The translations under genes and the position numbers were made by a program. Source: Chloroflexota bacterium (GTDB taxonomy: Bacteria > Chloroflexota > Anaerolineae > Aggregatilineales > Phototrophicaceae). From it: a stretch of DNA of 64,000 nucleotides. This document shows, in pieces, positions 44,191-53,216 of this stretch; position 1 is the stretch's first letter, and the number at the start of each line of letters is the position of its first letter. Location: NCBI GenBank assembly GCA_026706395.1, contig JAPOYU010000154.1, positions 3,596 through 67,595 of the forward strand, given 5' to 3'. The notes under the pieces are model-generated. The model made no database searches. It was not told the DNA's origin and was given only the letters and a program-made list of their open reading frames with translations.

Positions 44191-45054
44191 CTAATCTTGG
44201 CCGCGCAAGACGTACAATTCGACGCCGATAATGATGAAGACAATGACCAGCATCACCGACAGCATCGCCGAAGACGCGCCCAGATCCCCATAGAGAAAGC
44301 CGCGGCGATAGGTCTCGTACATAATCAGATTGGTCGATAATCGCGGTCCCCCGTTAGTGAGCAGCAGAATCGGCGCGAACATTAAGAAGTTGGCCACCGT
44401 ATCGGCAACCAGAACAAAGGCGAGCACCCGCCGCAGAAGCGGCAGCGTAATCTTGGTGAAGGATTGCCAGGCGTTGGCGCCGTCGATCTTCGCCGCTTCC
44501 AGCACTGTTGGGGAGATATTCTGCAAGCCTGCCAGGATGAACAAACTCCAGAGTGGCACGCCGATCCAGGAAGCGATGACGATGATCGACCACAGCGCTT
44601 GATCCACCGAATGCAAAAAAGGCTGTCGCGGGATGCCGAACTGAATCAGGATGCCGTTGATCATGCCCGAGTTTTGATCGAGCATCAGGCCCCAGACGAT
44701 GGCGGTCACATTGAGCGATACTGCTATCGGCAAGAGGTAGATGCTGCGGAATACGCCGATGCCCGGGAGCTTCTGGTTGATCAAGATGGCCAGCGCCAGC
44801 GCCAGCGCAATCTGGATCGGATTAACCAGCAGGCTGAATACGATGGTGACCTGAAACGACTTCCAAAAGATCGGATCGTTGAAGATGCGCTCGTAGTTGG
44901 CGAAGCCGGCGAAAACGCGATGCCCGCTGCGCAGCGACATGATGAAGGTGCTCTCCACCAGCGTGGCGATAGTCGGCACCAAGTTGAATACGATGAGCAG
45001 GAGCAGAGCCGGCAGGAGAAAGAGATAGGGGATGATCTGTCGGCTCAAGCGCAT
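44191..45054 (-). CDS. Carbohydrate ABC transporter permease, MalF type
   Basis: A 287-residue permease. IIPYLFLLPALLLLIVFNLV is the first helix, then AGFANYERIFNDPIFWKSFQ and the docking loop TVLEAAKIDGANAWQSFTKI. NGGPRLSTNLIMYETYRRGF is the family's block before the last helix. It follows the binding-protein gene after a strong terminator-like hairpin and precedes the MalG gene. Confidence 0.92.
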   Translation of the reverse strand: MRLSRQIIPYLFLLPALLLLIVFNLVPTIATLVESTFIMSLRSGHRVFAGFANYERIFNDPIFWKSFQVTIVFSLLVNPIQIALALALAILINQKLPGIGVFRSIYLLPIAVSLNVTAIVWGLMLDQNSGMINGILIQFGIPRQPFLHSVDQALWSIIVIASWIGVPLWSLFILAGLQNISPTVLEAAKIDGANAWQSFTKITLPLLRRVLAFVLVADTVANFLMFAPILLLTNGGPRLSTNLIMYETYRRGFLYGDLGASSAMLSVMLVIVFIIIGVELYVLRGQD

Positions 45055-45115
45055 CTCAACGGTCCACGAAGCTGTGGCCAGGGTGTTCGCTGCGGATTAT
45101 TTCGAGTAGTCAGGC

Positions 45116-45152
45116 AAAAAAAAGCAGAAACTGCAATTACCGCAGCTCCTGC
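45116..45152 (-). terminator. Strong intrinsic terminator between binding protein and permease
   Basis: On the minus strand GCAGGAGCTGC, a 7-base loop and GCAGTTTCTGC pair over 11 positions (two G-U pairs), followed directly by eight T. It lies 17 bases after the binding-protein stop, so most transcripts should end here and only read-through reaches the permeases. Confidence 0.85.
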
Positions 45153-45169
45153 CTTTTGAATTGCAATCT

Positions 45170-46441
45170 TTAGCGATATTTCGCCATTTCGCTTTCGATG
45201 CGCTGGACGGCCAGATTCAATGATTCTTCGACGTCAGCGCCGTTGCGGATGTCCTGGAAGATATTCTGCAAGATCTGCTCATATTCCAGGAAGCCGACGG
45301 TGACGGCGCGCGGACGCGGATTGACGGTCGCTTCGTCAGCGGCGGTGCGCATGTAGGACATGGGCAGCGCGTCAAATTCCTCTTCGGTGGCGAAGAGCGC
45401 GAGCACCGATTGCTGCGCCGGGAAGTCGCCACTGCCTTCGCGCCACCAGAGTTCCGCGCCCTCGCCGGTGGAGATGAAGTGGACGAATTTGGTCGCGGCT
45501 TCAACATTTTCGGTGTTGGCGTTCACGCCGATATGCCAACTGCCGGTCGGCGTCGCCGGCTCGCCATCGGCGAAGTAGGGATGCCGCGAGACGCCCCACT
45601 CGATTTCGAGATCGGCATTGTTGGCGAAGCGCGGGATATTCCAGGGACCGCCGACGAACATGCAGATGTTGCCGGTTTCGAAGATATCGGGGGGCCAGAA
45701 TTCCTCGCCTTGCGGCGCGGCGTTCCAGACGTTGAACATATTGTAGTAGTAGGTGAAGGCTTCGATCCATTCGGGTGAATTAATCACGCCGTCCACGGTC
45801 AATCCGTCTTCGCCGATTGCGTCGCCGCCGAGCGATTCGGGCAGCGCCTGCAACTGATAGATGCGCACCATCTGTTCCCAAATGAAACCCCAGACATCGG
45901 GTGTGCCATCGCCGTCGTCATCGAAGGTCATCGCTTGGGCGAGCTCGGCGATTTCTTCCCAGGTCAAGCGGTCGTCAGCGCTGGGCGGTTCCAGGCCCGC
46001 TCTATCGAAGCAGCCCTTGTTGTAGAAAAGCAACTGCGTTGAGGTGCTAATCGGCGCGGCATACAAGGTGCCTTCGTAAGAGCCGGCATTCACGGCGGCC
46101 GGCAACCAGTCTTCCACTTCGTCGCCGGTGAAAACGGGATCGAGCGGCAGCAGCCAATTGCGCAGGGCATAACCCGAAACCAGCGGCACATCGACGGCGA
46201 TGATGTCGGGAACGGCTGACCCGGCGCCCAAACGCACCTGGATTTGCGCGAAGAGATCGTTGAAGCCGATCTGCTCAGCCTCGATCACGATACCGGGATT
46301 GCGCGCTTCAAACTCCTCAATGATGGATTCGGCGGGCCAGCCCAGCGTCAGCCAGGTGAGGGTGGTCGTGTCTTGCGCCATTGACGGCGCGGCGACAATC
46401 GACAGCAGAAGAAAGATGAACACGAGTCTTTTGGCATTCAT
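45170..46441 (-). CDS. Extracellular sugar-binding protein of ABC importer
   Basis: A 423-residue family 1 solute-binding protein. The signal peptide MNAKRLVFIFLLLSIVAAPS ends at MAQD; TTTLTWLTLGWPAESIIEEF and ARNPGIVIEAEQIGFNDLFA follow, then APISTSTQLLFYNKGCFDRA and MFVGGPWNIPRFANNADLEI. A DDDGDGTPDVWGFIWEQMV calcium-loop-like stretch is typical of Chloroflexi and Deinococcus relatives. I start at ATG 46441; the open frame upstream is longer but has no signal. A perfect palindrome, TACAGA-N3-TCTGTA (46457-46471), lies 16 bases before the start codon. Confidence 0.92.
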   Translation of the reverse strand: MNAKRLVFIFLLLSIVAAPSMAQDTTTLTWLTLGWPAESIIEEFEARNPGIVIEAEQIGFNDLFAQIQVRLGAGSAVPDIIAVDVPLVSGYALRNWLLPLDPVFTGDEVEDWLPAAVNAGSYEGTLYAAPISTSTQLLFYNKGCFDRAGLEPPSADDRLTWEEIAELAQAMTFDDDGDGTPDVWGFIWEQMVRIYQLQALPESLGGDAIGEDGLTVDGVINSPEWIEAFTYYYNMFNVWNAAPQGEEFWPPDIFETGNICMFVGGPWNIPRFANNADLEIEWGVSRHPYFADGEPATPTGSWHIGVNANTENVEAATKFVHFISTGEGAELWWREGSGDFPAQQSVLALFATEEEFDALPMSYMRTAADEATVNPRPRAVTVGFLEYEQILQNIFQDIRNGADVEESLNLAVQRIESEMAKYR

Positions 46442-46456
46442 ATGGTGAAACCTCTC

Positions 46457-46471
46457 TACAGAATCTCTGTA
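46457..46471. promoter_or_regulatory. Palindrome upstream of binding-protein gene (operator or leader hairpin)
   Basis: TACAGA, ATC, TCTGTA: perfect 6-bp arms. A second inverted repeat, GCATG-TTT-CATGC on the minus strand, lies 12 bases further upstream. One of them may be the operator of a sugar regulator not present in the window. Confidence 0.4.
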
Positions 46472-46565
46472 CGTTGGACTTGCATGAAACATGCTAACAA
46501 GAATCACGTGAAGTTGCTACATGAGTCTAGACGCTGGCGGGAATCCGGCGGGCTGTAGTTGCGAG

Positions 46566-48188
46566 CTAAAACGCCGCGATCTGCCCATCGGCCCGCGGCT
46601 CGCTGCCGCCGTGCATGACGCGAGATTCCGCGTCCCAGCGGATGATCTGCCCGCGTCCGAAATTGCCTCGTCCCAAGCCCGCTTCCGGCTGGATGCGATG
46701 GCCGCGCTCCGCCAGATCCGCCATCGTCTTGAAGGGCGTGCCTTCTTCGATGAGCAGCGCCCCGCCCGGATCACCACCGCTGACCTGCCAGCGCGGACGA
46801 TTCAGCGCCTCCTGCGGATTGAGGTCATTGTCGACCATGGCGCTGATCACCTGGAAATGACCCTGCGGCTGCATGAAACCGCCCATAACGCCGAAACTGG
46901 CCCAGAGCGCGCCCTGCTTCAGCGCCATGCCGGGGATGATGGTGTGGTACGGGCGCTTGCCCGGCGCCAGTGCGTTGCGATGCCCCGGCTGCAGCGAGAA
47001 ACCGGCGCCGCGATTCTGCAGCCAGACACCCGTCCCCTTTGCCACGATGCCGACGCCGAAGCCCATGTACAGACTCTTGATGAAAGAACAGGCATTGCCC
47101 GCGCCATCGACCACGCTGAGGTAAATCGTATCGCTCCCGCCCGGCAGTTCTCCCGCGGTCGGCGGCGGATCCATAGCAGTGTAATTCGATATGAGACCGG
47201 CGCGTCCAGCAGCGTAATCCTTGCTGAGCAGCTTCTCAACCGGCACATCGGTTCGGCGCATGTCGGCGATGTACTCGTGCGCATCGGCCCAGGCCAGGCG
47301 CATCGACTCGACCATCAGGTGCAGGCGCTGCGGCGAATCCCAGGTCATCGAGCCAAGGTCGAAGTTCTCGGCGATGTTCAGCGCGGTGAGCGCGGTCAAG
47401 CCCTGTCCGTTCGGCGGACACTCATAGATCGTGACACCGCGATAATCAGTATGTATCGGCTCGTCCCAGGTGGACTGATGGTTCTTCAGGTCAGCGAGCG
47501 TCATGACGCCGCCCTGCTCTTGAATCGATGTGACGATCGCCTCCGCCACCGGACCGCTGTAGAAGGCCTCAGGTCCGCCCTCGGCGATGGCGCGCAGAGT
47601 CTCCGCCAATCGTGGCAAACGCACGATTTGCCCCGCTTTTGGCGTCGCGCCATTTGGCAGATACTCCTCGGCGTTGGCGGCGCGGCGCAGGAAGACGCCG
47701 GAGCGCTCCCAGCGGTATCCCACCACCGGCGCGGTAGGATAGCCATCGTCCGCGTAATGAATGGCATCGGTCAAGACATCCGCCAGCGTCATTGTGCCGT
47801 GCCGCTCCAGCAAGTCATGCCAACCTCGCACCGCCCCGGGCACGGTCACAGAATGGGCATGATGCGGGTTCATCCTTTCCCAGCCCATGCCCCGCACCGT
47901 TGCCAGCGTCAAGGCCTGCGGCGCGCGTCCGCTGCCGTTCAGCGCCGTGACTTGTTTGGTCTTGGCGTCGAAGTAGAGCGCGAAGCAATCGCCACCAACG
48001 CCGCAAGAGCCCGGGTCGGTCACGTTCATCGCGGCCGATGTGGCGACGGCAGCGTCGGCGGCATTTCCACCCTGACGCAAAATGTTGAGGCCGGCTTGAG
48101 CGGCGAGCGGGTTGCTGGCGCCGACCATGCCGCGGCGAGCGCTGACCATGGAGCGGCGGGACTTGAAGTCGAATGACATGGTTTGCAT
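46566..48188 (-). CDS. Gamma-glutamyltransferase family protein
   Basis: A 540-residue Ntn-hydrolase that transfers or hydrolyses gamma-glutamyl groups (glutathione, gamma-glutamyl peptides, polyglutamate). ASNPLAAQAGLNILRQGGNA is the classical opening; ATSAAMNVTDPGSCGVGGDC and VPGAVRGWHDLLERHG follow. The autocleavage site and nucleophile are in GGSDTIYLSVVDGAGNACSF, where the Thr becomes the first residue of the small subunit. LQNRGAGFSLQPGHRNALAPG is the substrate-side block. I start at ATG 48188 because AGGAGG lies seven bases before it. No signal peptide is visible, so it may act inside the cell. It is divergent from the next importer. Confidence 0.92.
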   Translation of the reverse strand: MQTMSFDFKSRRSMVSARRGMVGASNPLAAQAGLNILRQGGNAADAAVATSAAMNVTDPGSCGVGGDCFALYFDAKTKQVTALNGSGRAPQALTLATVRGMGWERMNPHHAHSVTVPGAVRGWHDLLERHGTMTLADVLTDAIHYADDGYPTAPVVGYRWERSGVFLRRAANAEEYLPNGATPKAGQIVRLPRLAETLRAIAEGGPEAFYSGPVAEAIVTSIQEQGGVMTLADLKNHQSTWDEPIHTDYRGVTIYECPPNGQGLTALTALNIAENFDLGSMTWDSPQRLHLMVESMRLAWADAHEYIADMRRTDVPVEKLLSKDYAAGRAGLISNYTAMDPPPTAGELPGGSDTIYLSVVDGAGNACSFIKSLYMGFGVGIVAKGTGVWLQNRGAGFSLQPGHRNALAPGKRPYHTIIPGMALKQGALWASFGVMGGFMQPQGHFQVISAMVDNDLNPQEALNRPRWQVSGGDPGGALLIEEGTPFKTMADLAERGHRIQPEAGLGRGNFGRGQIIRWDAESRVMHGGSEPRADGQIAAF

Positions 48189-48408
48189 TTCCTGGCCTCC
48201 TGGGACTCGGGCGTGGGCGTATTTTCCCTTAACAGGAACGGCAAGCGCAAGGCGAAAGAGCTTGCGTCGTCCGCGCGGCATTTTGACTTCGGCGCGGTCG
48301 GGGGTAAAATCGCCGCAAGGGACGATTGAAAGGAGATGATAAGGCGCGGCGCATCGTTCAACTAGTTATTCATGGAAAAGCAGTTTGAGAGTTACAGAAG
48401 GTGAAAAG

Positions 48409-49740
48409 ATGCATGAAGAAAAGAAAGAACATTTATCGCGCAGAGATTTTCTGAAGGCGACAGCCGCGGGTGCGGTCGCCCTGGGGACGACGGCCATTCC
48501 AGTCCCTGTTGCAGCGCAGGACGACCCCATCAACCTAGTCATGTGGTCTAATTTTTCCGCCGGTACAGCGCTTGAAGCGGTTGATGTCATGGTGGCGGCG
48601 ATCAACGAAGCCAACCCGGATATCGTGGTGGAGCATACCGGTTTCCAGAATGAAGATTACAAGGCGACCATATTGAATACGGCCTTTGCCGGTGGCGCGC
48701 CGCCGGATATATTCGCCAGCGTCGGTTTTGAATGGCTGTTCGCCTTCGTGCGCCCGGGCGCCGTTCTGGACATCACGGACTATTACGAAGCCAACTTGCG
48801 CGAACGCTATATTCCCGGCATTGAAGCGACCTATGAATTCGAAGGCCGATACTGGGCGATACCGTGGCGCGTCGGCAGCACACCTTTCATCCATTACAAT
48901 CTCAATCTGTTTGATGAGATTGGCGCATCGCCCGACGATATAGCCACGGTCGACGGTCTGATGGATGTCTGCGAAAAGGGTCTCGCGGCCGGCATCACGC
49001 CTATAGGATTCGGCAATAAGAATCAGTGGAATGCGGTTCACTGGATCTCCAACTTCGTCAAGAACATCATGGGCGCAGACAGCGCCAACGCGCTCTTTAG
49101 CATTAGAGAAGGCAGTTGGGCTGACCCCGAACCCATTGAGGGCGCGACGAGGATGAAGGAATTCGTTGACAATGGCTATTTCGGCAACAGTCTCAACGAG
49201 TCATATGGGGTTGGATCGCAACTGTATTGGGGCGGAGAAAGCTTGATGCTCGGCACCGGCGGCTGGGAAGTCAGCGGATTGGTGAGGAAGATGGATGAAG
49301 ATCCGGACTTCCGTGGTGATTTTACCGAGTTCCCGGTTGAGGAAGGCAAGCCAGGCTTAGGCAGCGACTGGATCTTCTGGGGATCACTTTGGGCGGCATC
49401 TGCCAGCGATGATAACGCGGCGAATGCAGCGCGCCTTAAAGTGTTGGATGCCCTGGGTTCGGCCGCGATGCAAGGGTTGAGCTTCCAGGTGCGCCAAGAC
49501 AGCTATGCGGCGCGCGGCGCCGTGCAAGCCTCGGGCGTCGAGATCGCGGGACCGACGGCGAAATACTACGACCTGTACGAGAACGCCACGGCTTTGCTGC
49601 CGATCCCGGATGTGGCGATTCCCACGCAGGCCACCGCCACGATGTACGAGGAATTCCAGGGGATGCTGCTTGGTCACGTTTCGGTGGAAGATGCTTTGAA
49701 CGAAATTGCGGATTCCATCGAGCGCTTCCGTCCCGAATAA
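48409..49740 (+). CDS. Tat-exported sugar-binding protein of ABC importer
   Basis: A 443-residue family 1 solute-binding protein with a twin-arginine signal HLSRRDFLKATAAGAVALGT ending near VAAQDD. The same SRRDFLKA start occurs in the frameshifted protein at 1682-2973. INLVMWSNFSAGTALEAVDV opens the fold; GRYWAIPWRVGSTPFIHYNL is the substrate-side block; GGESLMLGTGGWEVSG follows. I start at ATG 48409 with AAGGTG upstream. First gene of a plus-strand importer with two permeases. Confidence 0.92.
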   Translation: MHEEKKEHLSRRDFLKATAAGAVALGTTAIPVPVAAQDDPINLVMWSNFSAGTALEAVDVMVAAINEANPDIVVEHTGFQNEDYKATILNTAFAGGAPPDIFASVGFEWLFAFVRPGAVLDITDYYEANLRERYIPGIEATYEFEGRYWAIPWRVGSTPFIHYNLNLFDEIGASPDDIATVDGLMDVCEKGLAAGITPIGFGNKNQWNAVHWISNFVKNIMGADSANALFSIREGSWADPEPIEGATRMKEFVDNGYFGNSLNESYGVGSQLYWGGESLMLGTGGWEVSGLVRKMDEDPDFRGDFTEFPVEEGKPGLGSDWIFWGSLWAASASDDNAANAARLKVLDALGSAAMQGLSFQVRQDSYAARGAVQASGVEIAGPTAKYYDLYENATALLPIPDVAIPTQATATMYEEFQGMLLGHVSVEDALNEIADSIERFRPE

Positions 49741-49749
49741 TTGTTCAAT

Positions 49750-49776
49750 TTGCGCTCTGAGACAGTCAGGGCGCAA
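49750..49776 (+). promoter_or_regulatory. Stem-loop between binding-protein and permease genes
   Basis: TTGCGCTCTGA, GACAG, TCAGGGCGCAA: an 11-bp stem with one G-U pair, ten bases after the stop. No U-run follows. Confidence 0.6.
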
Positions 49777-49805
49777 CCGCTCTACTCTCAGTTCAGCGAG
49801 ACAAA

Positions 49806-50750
49806 ATGAAACACGCGCAAGTGTTGAGATTGGGGCAGGTCTTCCGTTTGCCGCGCCTTATTCATGCGCTCCGCCCCCACGTCTCAGCCAAGGATGTCGT
49901 GCATGGCCTGATGGTCTTGCCGGCCCTGGCTTTTTACATTCCGCTGTTTGTAGTGCCGATCTTGTTGGGTCTCGCCGTCAGTTTCGGAGACTGGTCGGGC
50001 GTGGCCGGGGCGCTCGACATGGATTGGATCGGGCTGGAGAATTACGCCGAGTTGGCCGGTGACCGAAAGTTCTGGTCTTCGCTTGGCATCACACTGCGAT
50101 ACGCGGCCATGGTCGTCCCATCGCAACTGCTAATCGGCCTGTTTCTGGCGGCAGCGATTAACAGCGGCAAGGGAATGCTTTCGGCCAGTGTCAAAGTCGC
50201 GATCTTGACGCCAATCGCCATGTCCGCCGTCGCGATTGGCATCCTGGCCACCTTTCTGTTCAGCCCACAGATTGGCATACCGGCTCTGCTCTCAAACGAA
50301 CCGGTCGATCTGTTTGCCGAGCCGAATGGCGCCCTGATCGGCGTCAGCATCGCGCACGTCTGGGGCGGCATCGGTTTCACGACATTTATCTTTCTGGCCG
50401 GATTGCAGGCGATTCCCGAAGAACTCTATGAGGCGGCCAAAATTGACGGCGCCGGCCTGATGGCGCGCTTCTGGCGTGTGACCATCCCTCTACTGCGCGA
50501 AACAACCATCGTCAATCTCATCTTGATTTTCATCGGCGCGTTTCGGTCATTCGGGCTCATCTATACGATGACCCGGGGCGGGCCTTACCGCGCGACCGAA
50601 GTCTTATCCTTCTTCATGTACAAGCAGGCCTTTGTCGCTTTCCGGATGTCTTACGGCTCGGCTATTGCGGTCATCCTGTTTCTGATCATCGCCGCCATCA
50701 CCTTGTTTAAGATACGCGTCACCCGCGCCGGCACAACCAGGTACTATTAG
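49806..50750 (+). CDS. Carbohydrate ABC transporter permease, MalF type
   Basis: A 314-residue permease. LMVLPALAFYIPLFVVPILL is the first helix, then MDWIGLENYAELAGDRKFWS and the docking loop ELYEAAKIDGAGLMARFWRV. TRGGPYRATEVLSFFMYKQA matches the 'GGP...T.vl....y..aF' block of the family. It follows the Tat-type binding protein and precedes the MalG partner by 11 bases. Confidence 0.93.
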   Translation: MKHAQVLRLGQVFRLPRLIHALRPHVSAKDVVHGLMVLPALAFYIPLFVVPILLGLAVSFGDWSGVAGALDMDWIGLENYAELAGDRKFWSSLGITLRYAAMVVPSQLLIGLFLAAAINSGKGMLSASVKVAILTPIAMSAVAIGILATFLFSPQIGIPALLSNEPVDLFAEPNGALIGVSIAHVWGGIGFTTFIFLAGLQAIPEELYEAAKIDGAGLMARFWRVTIPLLRETTIVNLILIFIGAFRSFGLIYTMTRGGPYRATEVLSFFMYKQAFVAFRMSYGSAIAVILFLIIAAITLFKIRVTRAGTTRYY

Positions 50751-50761
50751 CGAGAGTTGCT

Positions 50762-51589
50762 GTGAACGACGCAGGGCCAGCCTTACGCATCAGCCGTCTT
50801 GCCATCTTCATTTGCCTGTTGGTGATCATGGCTTACCCGATCTTTTGGAGCATTGTGTCGTCGGTCAAGACGAACGCGGAATTGGTGGCTAATCCCTTCA
50901 GCCTCCCACGCCAGCCGCAGATCGACAACATCGTGGAGTTATGGCTGGAAGGCGACTTCATCCGCTACTTCCGCAATACGTTGATCATCAGTCTCGTCAC
51001 CGTTGTTGGTGTCGTTACGATGGCCACGATGGCGGGTTATGTTTTCTCACAGCGTCATGGTGGCTTGTATAAGCTCCTGTTTCTGCTTTTTCTTTTCGGC
51101 CTGATGGTGCCGCGAGAAGTGGTGATTGTGCCGGTATTTCGCATTATTGCCTCGCTCGGGCTGCGCAATACGCTTACGGGCGTGATTCTCGTCTATATGG
51201 CGGGGACTTCGTTCGGCATCGTCCTGATGCGCACCTATTTCCTGACGGTGCCAACTGAACTGCGGGAAGCGGCGCTGATTGACGGCTGCTCGGAGTTCTG
51301 CGTATTCTTCCGCATTTACGTGCCGCTGGCGGCGCCGGCTATGGTCACGGTGTCGATATTCGCCTTCTTTTTCAGTTGGAATGATTTGCTCTGGCCTCTC
51401 ATCCTAATTCAACAGCCGGAGTGGTTCACGCTGGTTCAAGGAGTGCTGCGGTACCAGGACGAATTCACTATCGATTGGTCCAAGCGCAGCGCCGGGTTGG
51501 TGTTTTCAATATTGCCGCCGCTGGCTTTCTACTTGATTTTCAACCGCGGCATACAGAGTGGTCTGACCGCCGGCGCGATCAAGATGTGA
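50762..51589 (+). CDS. Carbohydrate ABC transporter permease, MalG type
   Basis: A 275-residue permease starting at GTG 50762. ISRLAIFICLLVIMAYPIFW is the first helix, then SSVKTNAELVANPFSLPRQP and the docking loop ELREAALIDGCSEFCVFFRI. It ends with PPLAFYLIFNRGIQSGLTAG, the family's 'yl.~q....Gl.aGavK'. It is the last gene of this importer; the M20 peptidase gene converges on it with a 14-base gap. Confidence 0.93.
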   Translation: MNDAGPALRISRLAIFICLLVIMAYPIFWSIVSSVKTNAELVANPFSLPRQPQIDNIVELWLEGDFIRYFRNTLIISLVTVVGVVTMATMAGYVFSQRHGGLYKLLFLLFLFGLMVPREVVIVPVFRIIASLGLRNTLTGVILVYMAGTSFGIVLMRTYFLTVPTELREAALIDGCSEFCVFFRIYVPLAAPAMVTVSIFAFFFSWNDLLWPLILIQQPEWFTLVQGVLRYQDEFTIDWSKRSAGLVFSILPPLAFYLIFNRGIQSGLTAGAIKM

Positions 51590-51603
51590 TGCTGGCAAGT
51601 CGG

Positions 51604-53007
51604 CTAGGTATCGTTCCCCAGTTCAAACAGCAGATTAATCGCCACCTCAGTCGCGACGTGAATGTCGTCCAAGATAATGTACTCGTTCGCTGCATGGGAA
51701 TTGCCGCCGGAGCCGTAACCCAGCATCGTCACCGGTGCGCCCAACTCGCGCTGCAGCAGGCCGCCGATCGTCAGCGACCCGCCGTGTCGCATCAGCAACG
51801 CCTCCTTGCCGAGCGCCGTCTTCAGCGCCCGCTGTATCGCCTGGACCTCCCGCCCGTCATCCGGCATGAGGAAAGGATGCGCGATGCTGATCAATTCGGC
51901 GTCGATGGCGATGCCCGGCTCGGCAAATGCCATGACGTGTTCGGCGAAACGCGACCACATCACATCGGCATCTTGACCGGCTACCGTGCGGATTGTCACG
52001 GTGAAGCTGGCACTCGCCGGGATGATCGCCCGCGTCCTCTCACCCTGCCAGCCACTCGTTATCGCGCTGACATCGAGGGTCGGCTGCGATGTACTACGCT
52101 CGGCGAAGACGCCGAGATAATCGCCGAAGAAGTCATCGACGCCCGCCCCGCGCTGAATACCCGGTCCGATTGTCTTCCAAAGTTGGTTCATGTGCCGCGT
52201 TTGCCGGTCCGTCATGGGAATGGCGTCATCGTAGAAGCCTTTGATCTGCACCCGACCGCCCCCATCATGGAAGGAGGCGATGATGCGCGCCAGATAATGC
52301 GCCGGGTTCTTCACCGCGCCGCCGTAGCGCCCGGAATGCAAGTCCTGCGGCGGCCCCTGCACGCGGACCTTGCCTGTTATCGCGCCGCGCAGGGCGTTGC
52401 CGATGACCGGCTGCCCCGGCGAAAAAGGACCATCACAGATGATCAGCGCGTCCGCCGCCAGCAAGTCGCGGTTGGCACTGATAAATGGACCGGTGTTCTT
52501 CGACCCCAGTTCCTCCTCGCCTTCGAAGAAGAGCTTCACATTTATCGGCAGCTTACCGCAAGCGGAAAGAATCGCGTCGATGGCTTTCAGATTGATCCAG
52601 ATGCCGCATTTGTCATCGACCGCGCCCCGCGCCACCAAGCGATCGCCAATGACGGTCGGCTCAAATGGCGGCGACCGCCAGAGCGATTCGTCGCCCACCG
52701 GCTGAACATCATAGTGCGCGTAAATGAGTACGATCGGCTTATCGGCGCCCGCCTGCAGCCACTCGGCATACAGAACGGGATTGCCCGCGGTCGGCAGCTT
52801 CTGCGCATTATCCAGCCCGATGCGCCGCATCTCCGCCACGATCCAATCGGCGCAGGCTTCTAACTGCGGCTGAAACGCGGCATCCTGGCTGACGGAGGGA
52901 AAACGCAGCAGTTCCATGAAGCCATCCAGATAGACTTCGCAGTTGCGCCCTGCTTGCGCCAGGGCGGCGTCGATTCCCGAGTCCTTCATCATCTGTCCAA
53001 TCCGCAT
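51604..53007 (-). CDS. M20-family metallopeptidase (dipeptidase-like)
   Basis: A 467-residue cytosolic zinc dipeptidase or carboxypeptidase. LLRFPSVSQDAAFQPQLEAC is the typical opening; IVLIYAHYDVQPVG carries the first zinc His and Asp; ARGAVDDKCGIWINLKAID the bridging Asp; KLFFEGEEELGSKNTGPFI the catalytic Glu pair. A dimerisation (lid) domain follows with VRVQGPPQDLHSGRYGGAVK, and the last zinc His is in YGSGGNSHAANEYI. I start at ATG 53007; a start fourteen bases later (MMKDSG) is possible. It sits with other peptide-processing genes. Confidence 0.9.
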   Translation of the reverse strand: MRIGQMMKDSGIDAALAQAGRNCEVYLDGFMELLRFPSVSQDAAFQPQLEACADWIVAEMRRIGLDNAQKLPTAGNPVLYAEWLQAGADKPIVLIYAHYDVQPVGDESLWRSPPFEPTVIGDRLVARGAVDDKCGIWINLKAIDAILSACGKLPINVKLFFEGEEELGSKNTGPFISANRDLLAADALIICDGPFSPGQPVIGNALRGAITGKVRVQGPPQDLHSGRYGGAVKNPAHYLARIIASFHDGGGRVQIKGFYDDAIPMTDRQTRHMNQLWKTIGPGIQRGAGVDDFFGDYLGVFAERSTSQPTLDVSAITSGWQGERTRAIIPASASFTVTIRTVAGQDADVMWSRFAEHVMAFAEPGIAIDAELISIAHPFLMPDDGREVQAIQRALKTALGKEALLMRHGGSLTIGGLLQRELGAPVTMLGYGSGGNSHAANEYIILDDIHVATEVAINLLFELGNDT

Positions 53008-53216
53008 ACAGCCTGTTGTTTTAGCCGAAGACCAACCCTTTGAGATATTTGACAATCTTAGGCGAACTGTTAGACTTCTCTCGAATGCGAGAGCGCGATT
53101 CACTGCGCTACATAAAGATTGCTGATTTCAACGCGGCTGAATGCGCGCCTGGCCTTCGCATTGTTGTTGCTACAATACCTTACAAACGGATTTAGCCATA
53201 GGAGGACAGGCTAGAT

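Noticed and set aside
46521..48176. 551-codon plus-strand open frame
   Set aside because: It is antisense to the gamma-glutamyltransferase gene; His/Arg-rich composition marks it as a shadow.
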